A stretch of DNA of 21,225 nt from Ruminococcus sp. UBA4385 (lineage in GTDB: Bacteria > Bacillota_A > Clostridia > Oscillospirales > Ruminococcaceae): contig DGRP01000064.1 in the NCBI GenBank assembly GCA_002391065.1, positions 1-21,225 of the forward strand, given 5' to 3'. The translations under genes and the position numbers were made by a program. This document shows, in pieces, positions 20,391-21,225 of this stretch (the first letter of the stretch is position 1; every line of letters begins with the position of its first letter). Under the pieces are notes generated by a model, which was not told the DNA's origin, ran no database searches, and saw only the letters and a program-made list of their open reading frames with translations.

Positions 20391-21225
20391 CTTAACGGCA
20401 GAGCCTCGGCTACTGCGTCCATTGCTGCTGCCTGTGCAGCCTGGAAGGTATGGCAGTACAGATTCAAAGTTGTGGTAGCAACGGAATGGCCTAAGCAGCT
20501 CTGAACGGTCTTGACATCAATTCCGCTGTTGATGAGCAGCGTGGCATTCAAATGCCGCCAAGAGTGATTTGAAACATACCTCATACCCGTTCTCTCACAG
20601 AACTTTTTGAAATACCTCCCCGGTGCCGAACGGTCAAGCGTCAGACCGTTCCACTTGGTGAAAACCCTGTCGGTCTCGATCCATTTCGAGCCGATCTTTT
20701 TTCTTTGCACGTCCTGCAAGCCCTGCCACTTTTTCAGAACGTTCATAACGTCCTGCGGAAGCTTCAGACTTCTCATGCTCTGCGATGTTTTCGGTGTTTC
20801 GGTGTAGTGTCCCTTGTCCTTTGAGTAAAGGCAGGTGCGGTTGACCGTCACAACATTGGTGCCAAAATCAATATCCTTCCACTCCAGACCCATAAGCTCA
20901 CCAAGCCGAAATCCGCTGTAAATTGCAAGAATATGAAAGCAGACATATATGTAATTGTGCTCGCTTTCCTGCTCGAAAAGCTCAAACAGCTTCTGTGCTT
21001 CCTCGATAGTGTAGTATTCCTTTTCGGGTGTGACTACTCTCGGTATCTGCACGTTCCTGCAGGGATTTTCCCTTATCATCTGCATCTTTACAGCGTAGTC
21101 AAGTATGCTCGATATCATCGACTTGTACAGCTTGATCGTCTTGGTAGATAGCTTCTTACCTTTGTGACGTTTGCCCTCGCACTCCGCTTCGCATAACTCC
21201 AATATGAATTTTTGAATATGCCTTG
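20318..21225 (-). CDS. int: Tyrosine recombinase/phage-type integrase (5' end beyond the window)
   Basis: The minus strand is open from the right edge to TAA at 20320-20318, about 302 residues of a C-terminal part. A core-binding helical segment (STKTIKLYKSMISSILDYAVK...NPCRNVQIP) is followed by the catalytic domain: Arg in YSGFRLGELMGLEWKDID, H-x-x-R in SNHSWRHLNATLLI, the GHS box in VQSCLGHSVATTTLNLYCH, and Tyr in that last motif as nucleophile. The frame continues upstream without a stop, so the internal TTG at 21202 is not the start. It resembles integrases of Tn916/ICE-type elements and low-GC phages. It converges on the serine recombinase; the two frames overlap by 73 bp. Confidence 0.85.
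   Translation of the reverse strand, partial: RHIQKFILELCEAECEGKRHKGKKLSTKTIKLYKSMISSILDYAVKMQMIRENPCRNVQIPRVVTPEKEYYTIEEAQKLFELFEQESEHNYIYVCFHILAIYSGFRLGELMGLEWKDIDFGTNVVTVNRTCLYSKDKGHYTETPKTSQSMRSLKLPQDVMNVLKKWQGLQDVQRKKIGSKWIETDRVFTKWNGLTLDRSAPGRYFKKFCERTGMRYVSNHSWRHLNATLLINSGIDVKTVQSCLGHSVATTTLNLYCHTFQAAQAAAMDAVAEALPLSYGKKDKITANKSSSDDKSRKDAS

Overview
The window reads as a chromosome segment from a low-to-mid GC Gram-positive gut-type Firmicute, most likely a Ruminococcus or close relative. This is inferred from strong AGGAGG ribosome sites, consensus TTGACA-17-TATAAT promoters, a Bacillus-type Fe-S PurF, remnants of plant-polysaccharide hydrolases, and a Clostridia-type mobilisable element. 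No rRNA, tRNA or CRISPR array is visible.

Positions 1-520 hold a broken MazG-like pyrophosphohydrolase fragment, two hairpins and a small leftward transcription unit with a near-perfect promoter.

Positions 519-8914 form a nitrogen-assimilation island: purF (leftward), glnA with a co-transcribed ANTAR regulator, an ammonium transporter fused to a PII domain (leftward), an AraC-type regulator with a degenerate receiver, a stand-alone 64-residue ANTAR protein (leftward), and NADP-glutamate dehydrogenase with a 45-residue companion. Four of these units (purF, glnA, amt and the AraC-type regulator) share one layout: consensus promoter, then at the 5' end of the RNA a small hairpin with a six-base loop of the form R-A-K-G-R-N closed by C-G, then an intrinsic terminator whose 5' arm overlaps that hairpin, then the gene. 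ANTAR proteins are known RNA-binding antiterminators that recognise hexaloops with A at position 1 and G at position 4, so the two ANTAR proteins encoded here are the obvious candidate readers. This putative compact ANTAR attenuation regulon, extending to purF, is the most interesting feature of the window.

Positions 9001-12960 hold the three-subunit proton-translocating transhydrogenase (an NADPH source that suits the NADP-dependent GDH), a perfect-ended 60-bp palindromic repeat, a terminator, and a two-gene operon for a NusG-domain-II protein and a Gx/heptaprenyl-diphosphate-synthase-component-I membrane protein.

Positions 12976-13650 are a graveyard: the start of a GH5-like lipoprotein gene, the end of a GH51 arabinofuranosidase gene, and the end of an unidentified gene facing the other way.

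Positions 13785-20245 form a mobilisable element: a DUF6076-like protein, overlapping divergent promoters flanked by an 11-bp inverted repeat, a repeat-rich oriT-like region, mobC, a MOBP-type relaxase, accessory small proteins, a structured three-way-junction sequence and a large serine recombinase. It abuts, tail to tail, the C-terminal part of a tyrosine integrase that runs off the right edge, so two different integrative elements meet here.
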